This document shows, piece by piece, positions 17,372 through 26,342 of a DNA stretch of 64,000 bases. How positions within the stretch are numbered: position 1 is the first letter of the stretch; every line of letters starts with the position of its first letter. The stretch lies in contig NZ_LR699553.1 of assembly GCF_902459535.1 (NCBI RefSeq), positions 992,001 to 1,056,000 on the forward strand, given 5' to 3'. The notes beneath the pieces are model-generated. The model did not search any database. It worked only from the letters and a program-made list of their open reading frames with translations, and had not been told where the DNA came from. The translations under genes were made by a program, and so were the position numbers. This DNA comes from Paraburkholderia dioscoreae. GTDB lineage: Bacteria > Pseudomonadota > Gammaproteobacteria > Burkholderiales > Burkholderiaceae.

Positions 17372-19389
17372 TGGCGGCCGATATCCCCGGCAACGCATCC
17401 CCATCCGTCGACAAGGCGGCGTTCACGGTCGTGATTACGCGACCGGCCGGTCAGTCAAACGAACTGATCGCACGACTCGCCGCCGCAGGCATCGCCACGC
17501 TCGACTTTCCGCTGATCGACGTCGCGCCCGTCGCGGACGAGGCTCCATTGCGCGCGGCGTTGAGTTCGCTCGAACGCTATGCGCTCGTCGTGTTCGTGTC
17601 GCCGAATGCCGTCGATTACGCCTTCGCCCGCAGCGATACGATCTGGCCGCATGCGCTGCCGATCGGCGTGGTCGGGCCGGGTAGCGTGCAGGCGCTGGCG
17701 CGTCACGGCGTGACCTCGCCGGCATACAACGTGATCAGCCCGCCGTCCGGCACCGACGAAGAAACCGCGCGCTTCGATTCCGAAGGCCTCTTCGCGGCGA
17801 TCGACACGGCGCTCGGAGCGACGAACCTGGAAGGCAAGCGGGTGCTGATCGTGCGCGGCGACGGCGGCCGCGAGTGGCTGGCCGAGCGTCTGCGCGAAGC
17901 CGGCGCCGAAGTCGAGACCGTCGCGGCGTACCGGCGCCTCGTGCCGGAACCGTCGATAGGCGGCTGGGCGCGTGTGCACGAATTGCTCGCGGGCGTGCCG
18001 CACGCGTGGCTGCTCACCAGTTCCGAAGGCGTGCGCAATCTGCACGAACTGGCGCAAGACCACCTCACCGCCGACGAAATCTCTCAACTCAAACGCGCCG
18101 CGCTCGTCACGCCGCATCCCCGGATCGCGCAGACCGCGCGGGCATTGGGTTTTGATAGCATTACGGTGTCCGGCGCGGGCGACGAGCGCATTGTCCGCAC
18201 CCTGCTTGCCGCCGTCCCGACCGTAGTTCAACCGGTACCGTCCAACCCGGCTCATTCACCGGCTAAATCACGCATGACTGAAACGAACGCATCCACGAAC
18301 GCTTCACCCCAGCCTGCCGCGACCACTGCGTTGCCGCCGAATCCACCCTTCACGCCCTACGAAGCGCAAAAGCGCCATAGCGCGAGCGGACCGCTGCTGT
18401 GGTTTGTCGTCGTGATCATTGCTTGTGCCGCGGGCGTGGGCGGCTATGCGCTCAATCGCAAGGTGGAGCGCACCGAGCAGCAACTGGTGCAGCGCCAGCA
18501 GGCCAACGACACGCAGACCAACGAGCTGCGCATCAAGACGGAGCAGGCGCTCGCCACCGTGCATCAGTCGGACTCGCAGGTCGCGCAACTCGAAGGCAAG
18601 CTCGCCGATGCGCAAACCGCGCAGCAGGCGTTGCAACAGCAATACGCGGATCTTGCGCGCAATCGCGACGACTGGACGCTCGCCGAAGTCGGCCAGATGC
18701 TCTCCGCCGCCAGCCAGCAGTTGCAGCTCACCGGCAATACGCAGCTCGCGCTGTTCGCGCTGCAAAGCGCCGACACGCGCCTCGCCGCGTCGGACAGCCC
18801 GCAGGCGATCGCAGTGCGCAAGGCTATCGCGCAGGACATCGACAAATTGAAGGCCGCGCCTTCCACCGACCTCACGGGCATGGCCATCAAGCTCGACAAC
18901 GCGATTGACCAGGTGGACGACCTGCCGCTCTCGGGCGAAGCCCCGATCGCCCATGCCACGCCGCACGCCGCGACGTGGGCCGATACGGCCAAGGTGGCCG
19001 CGGCCACCGGCGAGCCGCGTTGGAAGGTGTGGTGGCGCGAGGTGAGCACCGGCATCGGCCAGCAGTTGACGAGCCTCGTGCAGGTGCGCCGTATCGACAA
19101 TGCCGACGCGATGCTGGTCACGCCCGATCAGGGCTACTTCGTGCGCGAGAATCTCAAGCTGCGCTTGCTGTCCGCGCGTCTTGCCTTGCTCTCGCGCAAC
19201 GAGACCACGCTGAAGTCCGACCTGCTGGCGGCACAGAATGCGCTCACGCGTTACTTCGACAACTCGTCGAAGAAAACGCAGACCGTGAGCGATCTCGTCA
19301 AGCAGGTGCAGGCGGGCTCGGCCGCGGTTGAGCTGCCGAATCTGAACACGAGCCTGCAGGCCGTCAATCAATACCGGAGCCGGGGTTAA
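17371..19389 (+). CDS. hemDX: Fused uroporphyrinogen-III synthase (HemD) and HemX-like membrane protein
   Basis: A 672-residue two-part protein. Residues about 10-280 are HemD, which cyclises hydroxymethylbilane to uroporphyrinogen III (VVITRPAGQSNELIARL, VVFVSPNAVDYAF, VLIVRGDGGREWLAERLREAG, WLLTSSEGVRNL). After a Thr/Ala/Pro-rich linker comes HemX: one transmembrane helix (PLLWFVVVIIACAAGVGGYA), a coiled coil (VERTEQQLVQRQQANDTQ) and a soluble domain facing the periplasm. HemX is often annotated as a uroporphyrinogen methyltransferase but lacks the SAM-binding motifs, so a structural role is more likely. It starts inside the hemC stop (TGATG) and is 2 bp from hemY. The fusion is known in Burkholderia. 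Confidence 0.94.
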   Translation: MAADIPGNASPSVDKAAFTVVITRPAGQSNELIARLAAAGIATLDFPLIDVAPVADEAPLRAALSSLERYALVVFVSPNAVDYAFARSDTIWPHALPIGVVGPGSVQALARHGVTSPAYNVISPPSGTDEETARFDSEGLFAAIDTALGATNLEGKRVLIVRGDGGREWLAERLREAGAEVETVAAYRRLVPEPSIGGWARVHELLAGVPHAWLLTSSEGVRNLHELAQDHLTADEISQLKRAALVTPHPRIAQTARALGFDSITVSGAGDERIVRTLLAAVPTVVQPVPSNPAHSPAKSRMTETNASTNASPQPAATTALPPNPPFTPYEAQKRHSASGPLLWFVVVIIACAAGVGGYALNRKVERTEQQLVQRQQANDTQTNELRIKTEQALATVHQSDSQVAQLEGKLADAQTAQQALQQQYADLARNRDDWTLAEVGQMLSAASQQLQLTGNTQLALFALQSADTRLAASDSPQAIAVRKAIAQDIDKLKAAPSTDLTGMAIKLDNAIDQVDDLPLSGEAPIAHATPHAATWADTAKVAAATGEPRWKVWWREVSTGIGQQLTSLVQVRRIDNADAMLVTPDQGYFVRENLKLRLLSARLALLSRNETTLKSDLLAAQNALTRYFDNSSKKTQTVSDLVKQVQAGSAAVELPNLNTSLQAVNQYRSRG

Positions 19390-19391
19390 TC

Positions 19392-20582
19392 ATGGCGATC
19401 CGGGGACTTCTATGGCTCGCGTTGCTGTTCGTCATCGCGGTGGTGCTGGCGGTGGTGGGACGCTTCGACATGGGCCAGGTGCTGTTGATCTATCCGCCGT
19501 ACCGCGTGGACATGTCGTTGAATCTGTTCGTGGTCGGGCTGGTGGTGCTGTTCATTCTGCTATACGCGCTGCTGCGCATCTTCCGCAATATCTGGCGCAT
19601 GCCGCAACGCGTGGCCGCGTATCGCGCGCGTTCGCGTGTCGCGAAAGCGCATGCCGCGCTGCGTGATGCGATCGGCAACCTGTATGCGGGGCGTTTTTCG
19701 CGCGCGGAAAAGGCGGCCAAAGACGCGCTCGCGAATGGCGACAACAAGGGCGCGGCCGGTTTGATCGCGGCCACGGCCGCGCATCGCATGCATGAATATG
19801 CGCGGCGCGACGAATGGCTCGCGCAGATCAACGAAGCCGACTGGCAGGACGCTCGCCTGATGGCCACCGCCGACATGCGCGCGGATGGCCGCGACGCGGA
19901 CGGCGCGCTGACCGCGCTGACCGAAATGCAGTCGCAGGGCGCGCGGCGGATTCACGCGCAGCAGATCACGTTGCGCGCGCAACAGCAGTTGAAGAACTGG
20001 GGCGAGGTGCTCAAGCTCGTCAAGACGCTGGAAAAACGCGAAGCGATTCATCCGGCCGTGGCGGTGCGTTTGCGTCAGATCGCGGCGGAAAACCTGTTGC
20101 GTGACCGGCGCCACAATGCCGACGCGCTGCTGGAGTTGTGGAATTCGCTGTCGGCCACGGAACGCCATTCGCCGCGTCTCGCGGATCTCGCCGCCGAGTT
20201 GCTGGTGGCGCTGAACCGTCCGCAGGAAGCGCGCAAGATCGTCGAGGAAGCGCTGGCGCAAAACTGGGACGCGCGTTTGCTGCGCCGCTATCCGGATACG
20301 GCGGGCGGCGACGCGTTGCCGCTGATTCAGAAGGCCGAAGCGTGGCAGAAGGATCGTCCGGAAGATGCGGACCTGATGTTCGCGCTGGGCCGCTTGTGTC
20401 TGCATCAGCAACTGTGGGGCAAGGCGCAATCGTTCCTCGAACGCGCGCTGAAACTCGCGGACAACGAGACGCTGAAGATTCGCTCGCATCGCGCGTTGGC
20501 GCGGTTGCATGAACAGCTCGGCGATACGGAGAAGGCGAGCCAGCATTATCGCGAGAGTGCGTTGGCGATGAATATTGTTTGA
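19392..20582 (+). CDS. hemY: HemY, membrane TPR protein of haem biosynthesis
   Basis: A 396-residue inner membrane protein of the proteobacterial HemY family, unrelated to the Gram-positive protoporphyrinogen oxidase of the same name. Two N-terminal helices (LLWLALLFVIAVVLAVVG; LNLFVVGLVVLFILLYALL) are followed by a cytoplasmic or periplasmic helical repeat region of TPR type (GRFSRAEKAAKDALANGDNKG, EDADLMFALGRLCLHQQLWGKAQSFLERALKL). It is thought to scaffold late porphyrin enzymes with HemX. It lies 2 bp after hemDX in the same operon and ends at a strong terminator. Length and motifs are normal. Confidence 0.94.
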   Translation: MAIRGLLWLALLFVIAVVLAVVGRFDMGQVLLIYPPYRVDMSLNLFVVGLVVLFILLYALLRIFRNIWRMPQRVAAYRARSRVAKAHAALRDAIGNLYAGRFSRAEKAAKDALANGDNKGAAGLIAATAAHRMHEYARRDEWLAQINEADWQDARLMATADMRADGRDADGALTALTEMQSQGARRIHAQQITLRAQQQLKNWGEVLKLVKTLEKREAIHPAVAVRLRQIAAENLLRDRRHNADALLELWNSLSATERHSPRLADLAAELLVALNRPQEARKIVEEALAQNWDARLLRRYPDTAGGDALPLIQKAEAWQKDRPEDADLMFALGRLCLHQQLWGKAQSFLERALKLADNETLKIRSHRALARLHEQLGDTEKASQHYRESALAMNIV

Positions 20583-20669
20583 GGGTTTTTGGGGCGGCGT
20601 GCGGGTTCTTGGTGCGCTGCTTTGAGAGCTTGGGACGGCTGGTTTTTTAGTTCGTGAGTTGATGGGTTG

Positions 20670-20706
20670 ATGGCCGCAGCGGATGCTGCGGCCATTTGTT
20701 TTTGTG
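20670..20706 (+). terminator. Strong intrinsic terminator of the hemC-hemDX-hemY operon
   Basis: ATGGCCGCAGC (20670-20680), loop GGAT, GCTGCGGCCAT (20685-20695), then TTGTTTTTGTG. An 11-bp perfect stem with a T-run about 90 bp after the hemY stop. Confidence 0.88.
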
Positions 20707-20755
20707 CTGGCGGTTGCCTGTTAGGCGAGGCTCGATTTGATCGCTTGGTGTGGTC

Positions 20756-21220
20756 TTAGTGCGGCGCGGTGGACGGCTGTTGCACGGTCACGGACGGCGA
20801 TTCGATCGCGGTTTTCGTGGAGGGCTTTTTGCGGGGCGACGCTTTTGTTGCTTCGATGGACGCCTCTGCTCGCTGCGACGCTTTAGTCAGCAAGTTCGTC
20901 GCATGCTGCGCCGTGAGGCGGCTGCGCGCGACGCCCTTCGCGTCGAGTGCAATCACCTGGAACAACTCGCGGTCGTATTCGAGATCCTGCTGATACTGCT
21001 CGGCCGTGTCCACCAGCAATTCGAGCAGAGTCTGACGACGCTTTCTTTCGTCGTGGGTAATCGCAGGATTTCTAACTATCGATGACGCCAGTGTGATCAA
21101 CGTGTCCAGTTGACCCAGCTGCCGGTCGCATAAATCGAACGCGGAAAGGGCAAGCTTTTCGTACTGGAGTGCGTCGACGGGCGGACGCGAAGCCGGTTGA
21201 GTTTTGACGGGCCTGGTCAT
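20756..21220 (-). CDS. Conserved hypothetical protein
   Basis: A 154-residue soluble, mostly helical protein without a recognisable catalytic motif. The N-terminal two thirds are helical (LALSAFDLCDRQLGQLDTLITLAS, RKRRQTLLELLVDTAEQYQQDLEYDRELFQ), and the C-terminal 40 residues are Lys/Ser/Thr/Pro-rich and probably disordered (KASPRKKPSTKTAIESPSVT). The ATG is preceded by GGAGAT on the minus strand. Between it and the IS1111-group element to the right is only about 90 bp, so the element may have landed in its promoter region. Function unknown. Confidence 0.65.
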   Translation of the reverse strand: MTRPVKTQPASRPPVDALQYEKLALSAFDLCDRQLGQLDTLITLASSIVRNPAITHDERKRRQTLLELLVDTAEQYQQDLEYDRELFQVIALDAKGVARSRLTAQHATNLLTKASQRAEASIEATKASPRKKPSTKTAIESPSVTVQQPSTAPH

Positions 21221-21307
21221 GGTGCGATCTCCTTATTGGTGGGGTGGATCGCCCGGACACGCTTCTTTGGGGGGAGGGGTGAGCGGGCACGAAGTAGGGT
21301 TAATGGA

Positions 21308-22703
21308 ATGGACGCCCCCTCTCCTGCGGTACGGATATGCCAAAGTAAGGGTCTCAAACGTTAGCGCGAAGGAGAGCATCATGAAGATCGCGACCATTGG
21401 CCTTGACCTTGCCAAGAACGTTTTTCAGGTCCACGGCGTCGACCCGCGCGGCGTCCCCGTCTTAAGGAAGCAGCTAAAACGCATTCAGGTGCTGCCATTC
21501 TTCGCCACGCTGGAACCCTGCCTTGTCGGCATGGAAGCCTGTTGCGGTGCACACTTCTGGGCGAGAAAGCTGCAGGCGTATGGGCATACGGTGAAGCTCA
21601 TTGCGCCACAGTTCGTCAAACCTTACGTGAAGAGCAACAAGAATGATGCCGCGGATGCAGAGGCAATCTGTGAAGCCGTCTCGCGACCGAACATGCGGTT
21701 CGTACCCGTCAAAAGCGTCGAGCAGCAGGCGATACTGGCACTGCACCGGGTCCGGCAAGGATTTGTTACCGCGCGTACCGCCCACGCCAACCAGATCCGC
21801 AGTCTGCTCGCAGAATACGGTCTGGTTGTGCCGCAAGGTATTCATCATCTACATCAGGATGTCCCTGATCTTCTGGAAGACGCCAGTAACGAACTGCCGG
21901 GCGTATTCCGGCAACTGGTCATGCGTCAGCTCGACTATCTGCGGGAGTTGGACCACCAGGTGCAACTGCTCGAAGCGCAAATAAAGACCTGGCATCGGGA
22001 GAACGAAGCAAGCCGCAGACTTGCGCAGATTCCCGGCGTCGGACCCATCACCGCTACTGCGCTGGTCGCATCAGTGGGCGACGCGCGATGCTTTGCAAGC
22101 GGCCGGCAACTAGCGGCATGGATCGGTCTGGTGCCGCGCCAGCACTCAAGTGGCGGCAAACAGGTGCTGCTCGGCATCGGCAAACGTGGGGACGCTTATC
22201 TGCGCTGCCTGCTTGTCCACGGTGCACGGGCTGTGATCAGCGCCGTACGCCAAAAAGACGGCACCTCCACAAGCTGGCTAGGTCGTCTGCTTGCACGGCG
22301 ACATACGAACATCGCAACCGTGGCACTTGCCAACCGCAATGCGCGCATCGCCTGGGCCTTACTCGCACATCACCGGGAGTTCTGCTCCGACTATGGGCGC
22401 GCAGCACCGGTCGTCTGACACATGGACACGGATATTAGATGATACAGGATAACTAACTAATGAATAGGTGGTAGCTTCCAGCGATTGCGCGGGCAATCAT
22501 GACGTGATGGCAAAACAGGTGAGACCGGGATCGGGAAAATTCTGTGGTCTGCCACGCGCTTCGAGCGCGATGGGTTAACGAGAAACCGATCTGCACATTC
22601 CATCAGGGACAGAGGCAAGTCCTCACAAGTCCGGATGTATGGCTGCAATCCTTCATCTGCTAACGATCACCGAATGACGGCTGTGCAAACTGGGGGCGTC
22701 CAT
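21308..22703 (+). mobile_element. IS110-family element, IS1111 group
   Basis: The element is bounded by 12-bp inverted repeats ATGGACGCCCCC (21308-21319) and GGGGGCGTCCAT (22692-22703), which match the sub-terminal repeats that distinguish the IS1111 group from classical IS110 elements. True ends should lie a few bases outside these repeats. The transposase starts 62 bp inside the left repeat and is followed by about 270 bp of non-coding sequence, the usual IS1111 layout. No target duplication is expected or seen. Both repeats and the transposase frame are intact, so it could still be active. Confidence 0.85.
21381..22418 (+). CDS. IS110-family (IS1111 group) transposase
   Basis: A 345-residue DEDD transposase. 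The N-terminal RuvC-like domain begins TIGLDLAKNVFQVHGVD (first catalytic Asp), continues with VGMEACCGAHFWARKL and carries the third and fourth acidic residues in YVKSNKNDAADAEAICEA. The C-terminal Transposase_20 domain includes LAQIPGVGPITATALVASVGD, LAAWIGLVPRQHSSGGK and GIGKRGDAYLRCLLVHGARAV with the conserved serine region. The ATG at 21381 is set by GGAGAG immediately upstream; the longer open frame from 21204 is not part of the protein. It is full length with no frameshift. IS110-type elements use a structured RNA from the non-coding end to guide insertion, which could lie in the flanking bases here. Confidence 0.94.
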   Translation: MKIATIGLDLAKNVFQVHGVDPRGVPVLRKQLKRIQVLPFFATLEPCLVGMEACCGAHFWARKLQAYGHTVKLIAPQFVKPYVKSNKNDAADAEAICEAVSRPNMRFVPVKSVEQQAILALHRVRQGFVTARTAHANQIRSLLAEYGLVVPQGIHHLHQDVPDLLEDASNELPGVFRQLVMRQLDYLRELDHQVQLLEAQIKTWHRENEASRRLAQIPGVGPITATALVASVGDARCFASGRQLAAWIGLVPRQHSSGGKQVLLGIGKRGDAYLRCLLVHGARAVISAVRQKDGTSTSWLGRLLARRHTNIATVALANRNARIAWALLAHHREFCSDYGRAAPVV

Positions 22704-23269
22704 GTATGACAGACCGGGGCATAAACAAACCGGCGAGCCTTGCGGCTCCCCTACCAAGGCCCGCCCATTGAAATATAGACGTGCAGAGGTAGTCGCACGA
22801 CCCGCCTGGGCGGGTGTGCGGTTTATGCCACAGGCTGTCAAACCTGGTCGCTGGGTGTTTCCCGACGACTTGGTGATTATAAGGGAGTGGGCCTATCTCG
22901 GATTTAGTCTTGCGGTTAAATGGTGGGATTGGCTGAAGGGATAAGGGCGAGTAGGGCGGGTGATCGATGCTTTGCCTATACCACTCAATTTTGTACAGCT
23001 GACCGGTCTTTGTTATTCGTGACACTCCCTTCGACACCGGCCTTGCGAGTGCCAGCGATTAGAAAACTCGGAGGACTGAAGTCGACCCGTTGCCGTCGTT
23101 CAAACCTACGGCATTGCTAAGACCGCTCCTGGCGGTGTAGCGGCTATTCGGCAGAATTCCAAACGTTCCTGATTCCCGGTACAGTTGGCGCGGCACCCAC
23201 ACGATACGCTTACTATTTTCTGGCTTAACGAATTAGAATTGAGAGACCTGAAATCCGATAACGCTTCTC
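22419..23269. other. Non-coding 3' part of the IS element and unassigned accessory DNA
   Basis: About 850 bp. The first 285 bp belong to the IS1111-group element. The rest contains a nested inverted-repeat structure (22718-22829) and several short open frames on both strands, none with a ribosome site and recognisable domain together. The plus frame 22702-22944 ends in a hydrophobic stretch (AYLGFSLAVKWWDWLKG) that could be a relic of a small membrane or phage protein, but I cannot support it as a gene. Confidence 0.45.
22718..22829. repeat. Nested inverted repeats beside the IS1111-group element
   Basis: GGCATAAAC (22718-22726) is complementary to GTTTATGCC (22821-22829), 94 bases apart. 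Inside are GAGCC-TTGC-GGCTC (22735-22748) and ACCCGCC/GGCGGGT (22800-22815). Together they could fold the strand into a branched cruciform 15 bp from the right inverted repeat of the IS. IS1111-group elements are known to choose structured or palindromic targets, which may explain the position. Confidence 0.5.
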
Positions 23270-23850
23270 ATGGCATTGCGAAACCAAACGCTAACTTCCG
23301 TCAAGGTGTATCTCGGATTTCATCGGCAATGCTTAGCCACAGGCACGGCGTTCGTCTATGCTCGAAACGATCAACGGTACCTTGTGACCAATTGGCATAA
23401 TGTAACGGGGCGGAACTCACTTACGCATAAGAACCTGAATACGCTGGCGTCGATACCAAATAGGCTCGTTGCTGTCTGCCCGATTTATCACGAAGGTGAC
23501 ATAACGTCTCCGCATGCCGTGCTTTTCTGGGAGGAACTCAACCTTCCTCTATATGAGGACGATGGTAGTCCTTGTTGGTATGAGCATCCCGCCCACGGAT
23601 CGCTGGTCGACGTGGTCGCCATTCCGATTGGAGCGCCATCTCCGAGAAGCGCATTAATCTGTGTAAACGATCAACGAGTAACTTTTGCGAATCAAGCTGT
23701 CGGTGCGGGCACTGACGCTTTTGTACTTGGATATCCGCATGGTTTGTCGGGCGGTGCCAAACTCCCGATATGGAAGCGCGGGAGCATCGCGTCTGAACCC
23801 GAAGCGGACATTGACCGACTGCCGAAGGTTTTGATCGACGCGTCGACTAG

Positions 23851-25187
23851 CAGGCCGGTGAAATACCTCAAGTAGCGGTCATCCGGGACGCAGGCGTAAA
23901 CGTTGAACTGATGTCATCAATGAGAGCGAGATGGAACGGATGCGTGGGCCAGATGGTTTTACCGAGTCAATGTTCACGGTGTTGAAGCTGGATGATTTTG
24001 TGCCGAAGGACCATCCGTTGCGTCCGATTCGCACCTGGCTCAATGACGCGCTTACACGCATGGACGATGTGTTCGCGCGGATGTACGAGGCTGACGCGAA
24101 AGGAGGTCGGCCTAGCATCGCACCGGAGAAGCTGGTGCGAGCTCTTTTGCTGCAGGTGCTGTATTCGATTCGTAGCGAGCGCATGCTGGTGGAACAGATT
24201 TCCTACAACATGTTGTTCCGCTGGTTCGTCGGCCTGCCGATGGACGGGACCGTGTGGGACCACTCGACGTTCAGCAAGAACCGCGACCGGTTGCTCGAAC
24301 ACGATGTGCTGGTGTTGCTCTTCAACGAGACAGTCGAGACCGCGCGCGAGCGCGGATATCTTTCCGGGGAGCACTTTAGCGTCGACGGCACGTTGATTCA
24401 GGCATGGGCCGGGCACAAGAGCTTTGTGCCCAAGGCAAGTCCGGACAAAGACGACACGCCTCCTGACGAACCGCCCGCGCCGAATGACAACTGGCACGGA
24501 CAGAAGCGCAGTAACGAGACGCACCAATCCACGACTGACGAGCAGGCGCGCCTGTTTCGCAAGAGCAAAGGAACCGGAGCGATGCTCTGTTATATGGGCC
24601 ACGTGCTGACCGACAACCGGCATGGCCTGGTGGTCAACGCACAGGTGACGCTGGCGACGGGCACCGCCGAGCGCGACGCGGCCGAGCTGATGCTTGCCGA
24701 TGCCGCATGCGTTGCGCCGCTCGGCATCACGGTCGGCGCGGACAAGAACTACGACACCGCCGGTTTCGTGGCCAGTTGTCGAGCGAACCGTGTGACGCCG
24801 CATGTGGCGCAAAACGATGGGCGTCCAGGAGGTTCAGCAATTGACGGGCGAACTACGCGCTGGCCGGGCTACGCGGTCAGCCAGCAAAAACGTAAGCGCA
24901 TTGAGCAGGTGTTCGGATGGGGCAAGACAGTCGGGCGAATTCGACAAGCGATGTATCGGGGACTTGAACGCGTAGACCAGCTCTTCGTGCTGACGCAGGT
25001 CGGCTACAACCTGACGCGTATGCGCACACTTGCCGGTTGAGGGGCAGGAAGCGATGGATAACACCTATATGGTGAACCCGCGAGTAACGCCGAATGCCCG
25101 CAAACGTGTTCCGCGTTTCAAAAGTGCAAACCCGGCATCCGTCGTAATGCATCTGAGCGCATCAACGACGGATATTTCAACGGCCTG
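23851..25187 (+). mobile_element. Complete IS5-family insertion sequence with CTAG duplication
   Basis: The element is 1,337 bp. Left end CAGGCCGGTGAAATACC and right end (reverse complement) CAGGCCGTTGAAATATC are imperfect terminal inverted repeats. It is flanked by direct CTAG copies at 23847-23850 and 25188-25191, the 4-bp YTAR-type duplication made by IS5-group elements. It carries one intact transposase. The perfect duplication and undamaged transposase indicate a recent insertion. Confidence 0.93.
23931..25040 (+). CDS. IS5-family transposase
   Basis: A 369-residue DDE transposase. The N-terminal DUF772-type domain (FVPKDHPLRPIRTWLNDAL, ALLLQVLYSIRSERMLVEQI, LFRWFVGLPMDGTVWDHSTF) is followed by a DDE_Tnp_1 catalytic core: the first Asp in HFSVDGTLIQAWAG, the second in ITVGADKNYDTAGF, and the glutamate in KRIEQVFGWGKTVGRIRQ. 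The start is an ATG at 23931 shortly inside the left inverted repeat. The coding sequence has no stop or frameshift and ends about 150 bp before the right end. It interrupts a serine protease gene. Confidence 0.94.
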   Translation: MERMRGPDGFTESMFTVLKLDDFVPKDHPLRPIRTWLNDALTRMDDVFARMYEADAKGGRPSIAPEKLVRALLLQVLYSIRSERMLVEQISYNMLFRWFVGLPMDGTVWDHSTFSKNRDRLLEHDVLVLLFNETVETARERGYLSGEHFSVDGTLIQAWAGHKSFVPKASPDKDDTPPDEPPAPNDNWHGQKRSNETHQSTTDEQARLFRKSKGTGAMLCYMGHVLTDNRHGLVVNAQVTLATGTAERDAAELMLADAACVAPLGITVGADKNYDTAGFVASCRANRVTPHVAQNDGRPGGSAIDGRTTRWPGYAVSQQKRKRIEQVFGWGKTVGRIRQAMYRGLERVDQLFVLTQVGYNLTRMRTLAG

Positions 25188-25592
25188 CTAGGCGCGGAAT
25201 GTCAGGTTCTCCAGTGTTTGCACACGTGGAGGGGCTGAGCTTACCGGTGGGAAGTACAAATTTAGGTGATGGCGTGTTCGGGAGTACCTTCCAATTTATG
25301 GGATGCTACTCGGGCAGTTTGGGACGCGAGCCGTTCGAGGCGCAACTAGGAGTTTTGTGGAAGGAACAAGCCATAATCGAGATTGTCACCGCTCAGCATA
25401 AAGGCCCACCTTCAGCCGAATTGTTTGAGCGCGAAGCTTCTTCCGGCACCACCCACGAGGCATTTGATTGGAATGATTGGGGCGACCTCCCGGAACTTCC
25501 GCAAATTGTGTAAGCGGTAGACACGTTACTCGTCGACAGTCACGCGTATGCTGCCTAGGCATTTCTCAAATCCACGAAGGTCCGCTTAGGAA

Positions 25593-26342
25593 ATGAAGAA
25601 GAAAATGCCAACCCTGCTCTATATCCCAGTGTCACCGGACTTAGCCGACCGTGCTTTCAACTCCGCGAATATTCTCTTGATTATTGGAGCTTTTTTAGTG
25701 TTCGCTTCGACGTATGTTTCGATTCGGGCCGGCTCAATCCGCGACTTCTATTCCGATCAACGGCGCGTTGAAAATGAACGACAGACCGCCTTCGCTAAGG
25801 CAGAGGCGGCGGAGGCGAACGAGGGGGCCGAAGTGGCCAAAGCAGACGCCGCGCAGGCAAACGCCTCAGCAGAGACCACTCGCCAAAGTAACCTCAAGCT
25901 TCAAATCGCGCTTGAAAAAGAACGTGCTGAACGCCTTCAGCTTGAAGAAAAAGTCGCTCCGAGAAGCCTGTCAGACACAGAGCGGGGAGCGATGCAGAAT
26001 CAGGCGAACAAGGTGTGCCAGCGAGTTAGGAGAGTGGTCGTAACCGCAGCGAACTCCAACAATGAAGCGCAACGGTACGGAAACGAGTTCATCGAAATCT
26101 TCCGGCAAGCTGGCTGTACGGCGGATCTCGCGCTTCCGATCCCTGGATTGGAACCGGGGGTTCTCGGAGTTCACATTGTCGTGAGAGACGCTAACCACGT
26201 ACCTGAGCAGGCCACCTTACTGGCAAGCGTCCTAGATGCCGCGCACATCGCCTACGAAACCCATACAGCCAAGCCGGATTTTTTTCCCGAGGAGCAGTGG
26301 GTGCTAGTCATAGGCGGTAAGCCACTGCCAAGCGTAAAGTAA
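25593..26342 (+). CDS. Membrane-anchored coiled-coil protein next to the split protease
   Basis: A 249-residue protein. A transmembrane helix (SANILLIIGAFLVFASTYVSI, about residues 26-46) is followed by a long alanine-rich coiled coil (RRVENERQTAFAKAEAAEAN to KERAERLQLEEKV, about 58-130) and a C-terminal globular domain (NKVCQRVRRVVVTAANSNNE, GVLGVHIVVRDANHVPEQ, ending VLVIGGKPLPSVK). The globular part is unassigned. It lies 79 bp after the protease gene on the same strand and probably belongs to the same transcript, so the IS insertion may be polar on it. A sensor or anchor for the protease is an inference from position only. Confidence 0.7.
   Translation: MKKKMPTLLYIPVSPDLADRAFNSANILLIIGAFLVFASTYVSIRAGSIRDFYSDQRRVENERQTAFAKAEAAEANEGAEVAKADAAQANASAETTRQSNLKLQIALEKERAERLQLEEKVAPRSLSDTERGAMQNQANKVCQRVRRVVVTAANSNNEAQRYGNEFIEIFRQAGCTADLALPIPGLEPGVLGVHIVVRDANHVPEQATLLASVLDAAHIAYETHTAKPDFFPEEQWVLVIGGKPLPSVK

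Larger units (their letters stand above)
23270..25513 (+). pseudogene. Trypsin-like serine protease gene split by an IS5-family element
   Basis: The 5' part (23270-23850) and 3' part (25188-25513) form one gene. Removing the element and one copy of CTAG joins the frames exactly at codon 193 and restores a 300-residue protein. The catalytic triad is then visible: His43 in LVTNWHNVTGR, Asp114 in SLVDVVAIPIG, and Ser198 in RRGMSGSPVF, which lies just beyond the insertion. The interrupted 5' product (201 residues) lacks the catalytic serine and oxyanion loop, so activity must be lost. No signal peptide is seen, suggesting a cytoplasmic protease. The next gene encodes a membrane/coiled-coil protein. 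Such stand-alone trypsin-like peptidases occur in bacterial defence loci, but the role here is inferred. Confidence 0.85.

Noticed and set aside
22702..22944. An 80-codon plus-strand ORF with a hydrophobic end, thought to be a phage coat or membrane protein
   Set aside because: It begins inside the IS terminal repeat and crosses a hairpin structure; there is no support beyond the hydrophobic tail.
22660..23037. A 125-codon minus-strand ORF right of the IS1111-group element
   Set aside because: No ribosome site, no domain, odd composition, and it covers the nested inverted repeats; better explained as non-coding.
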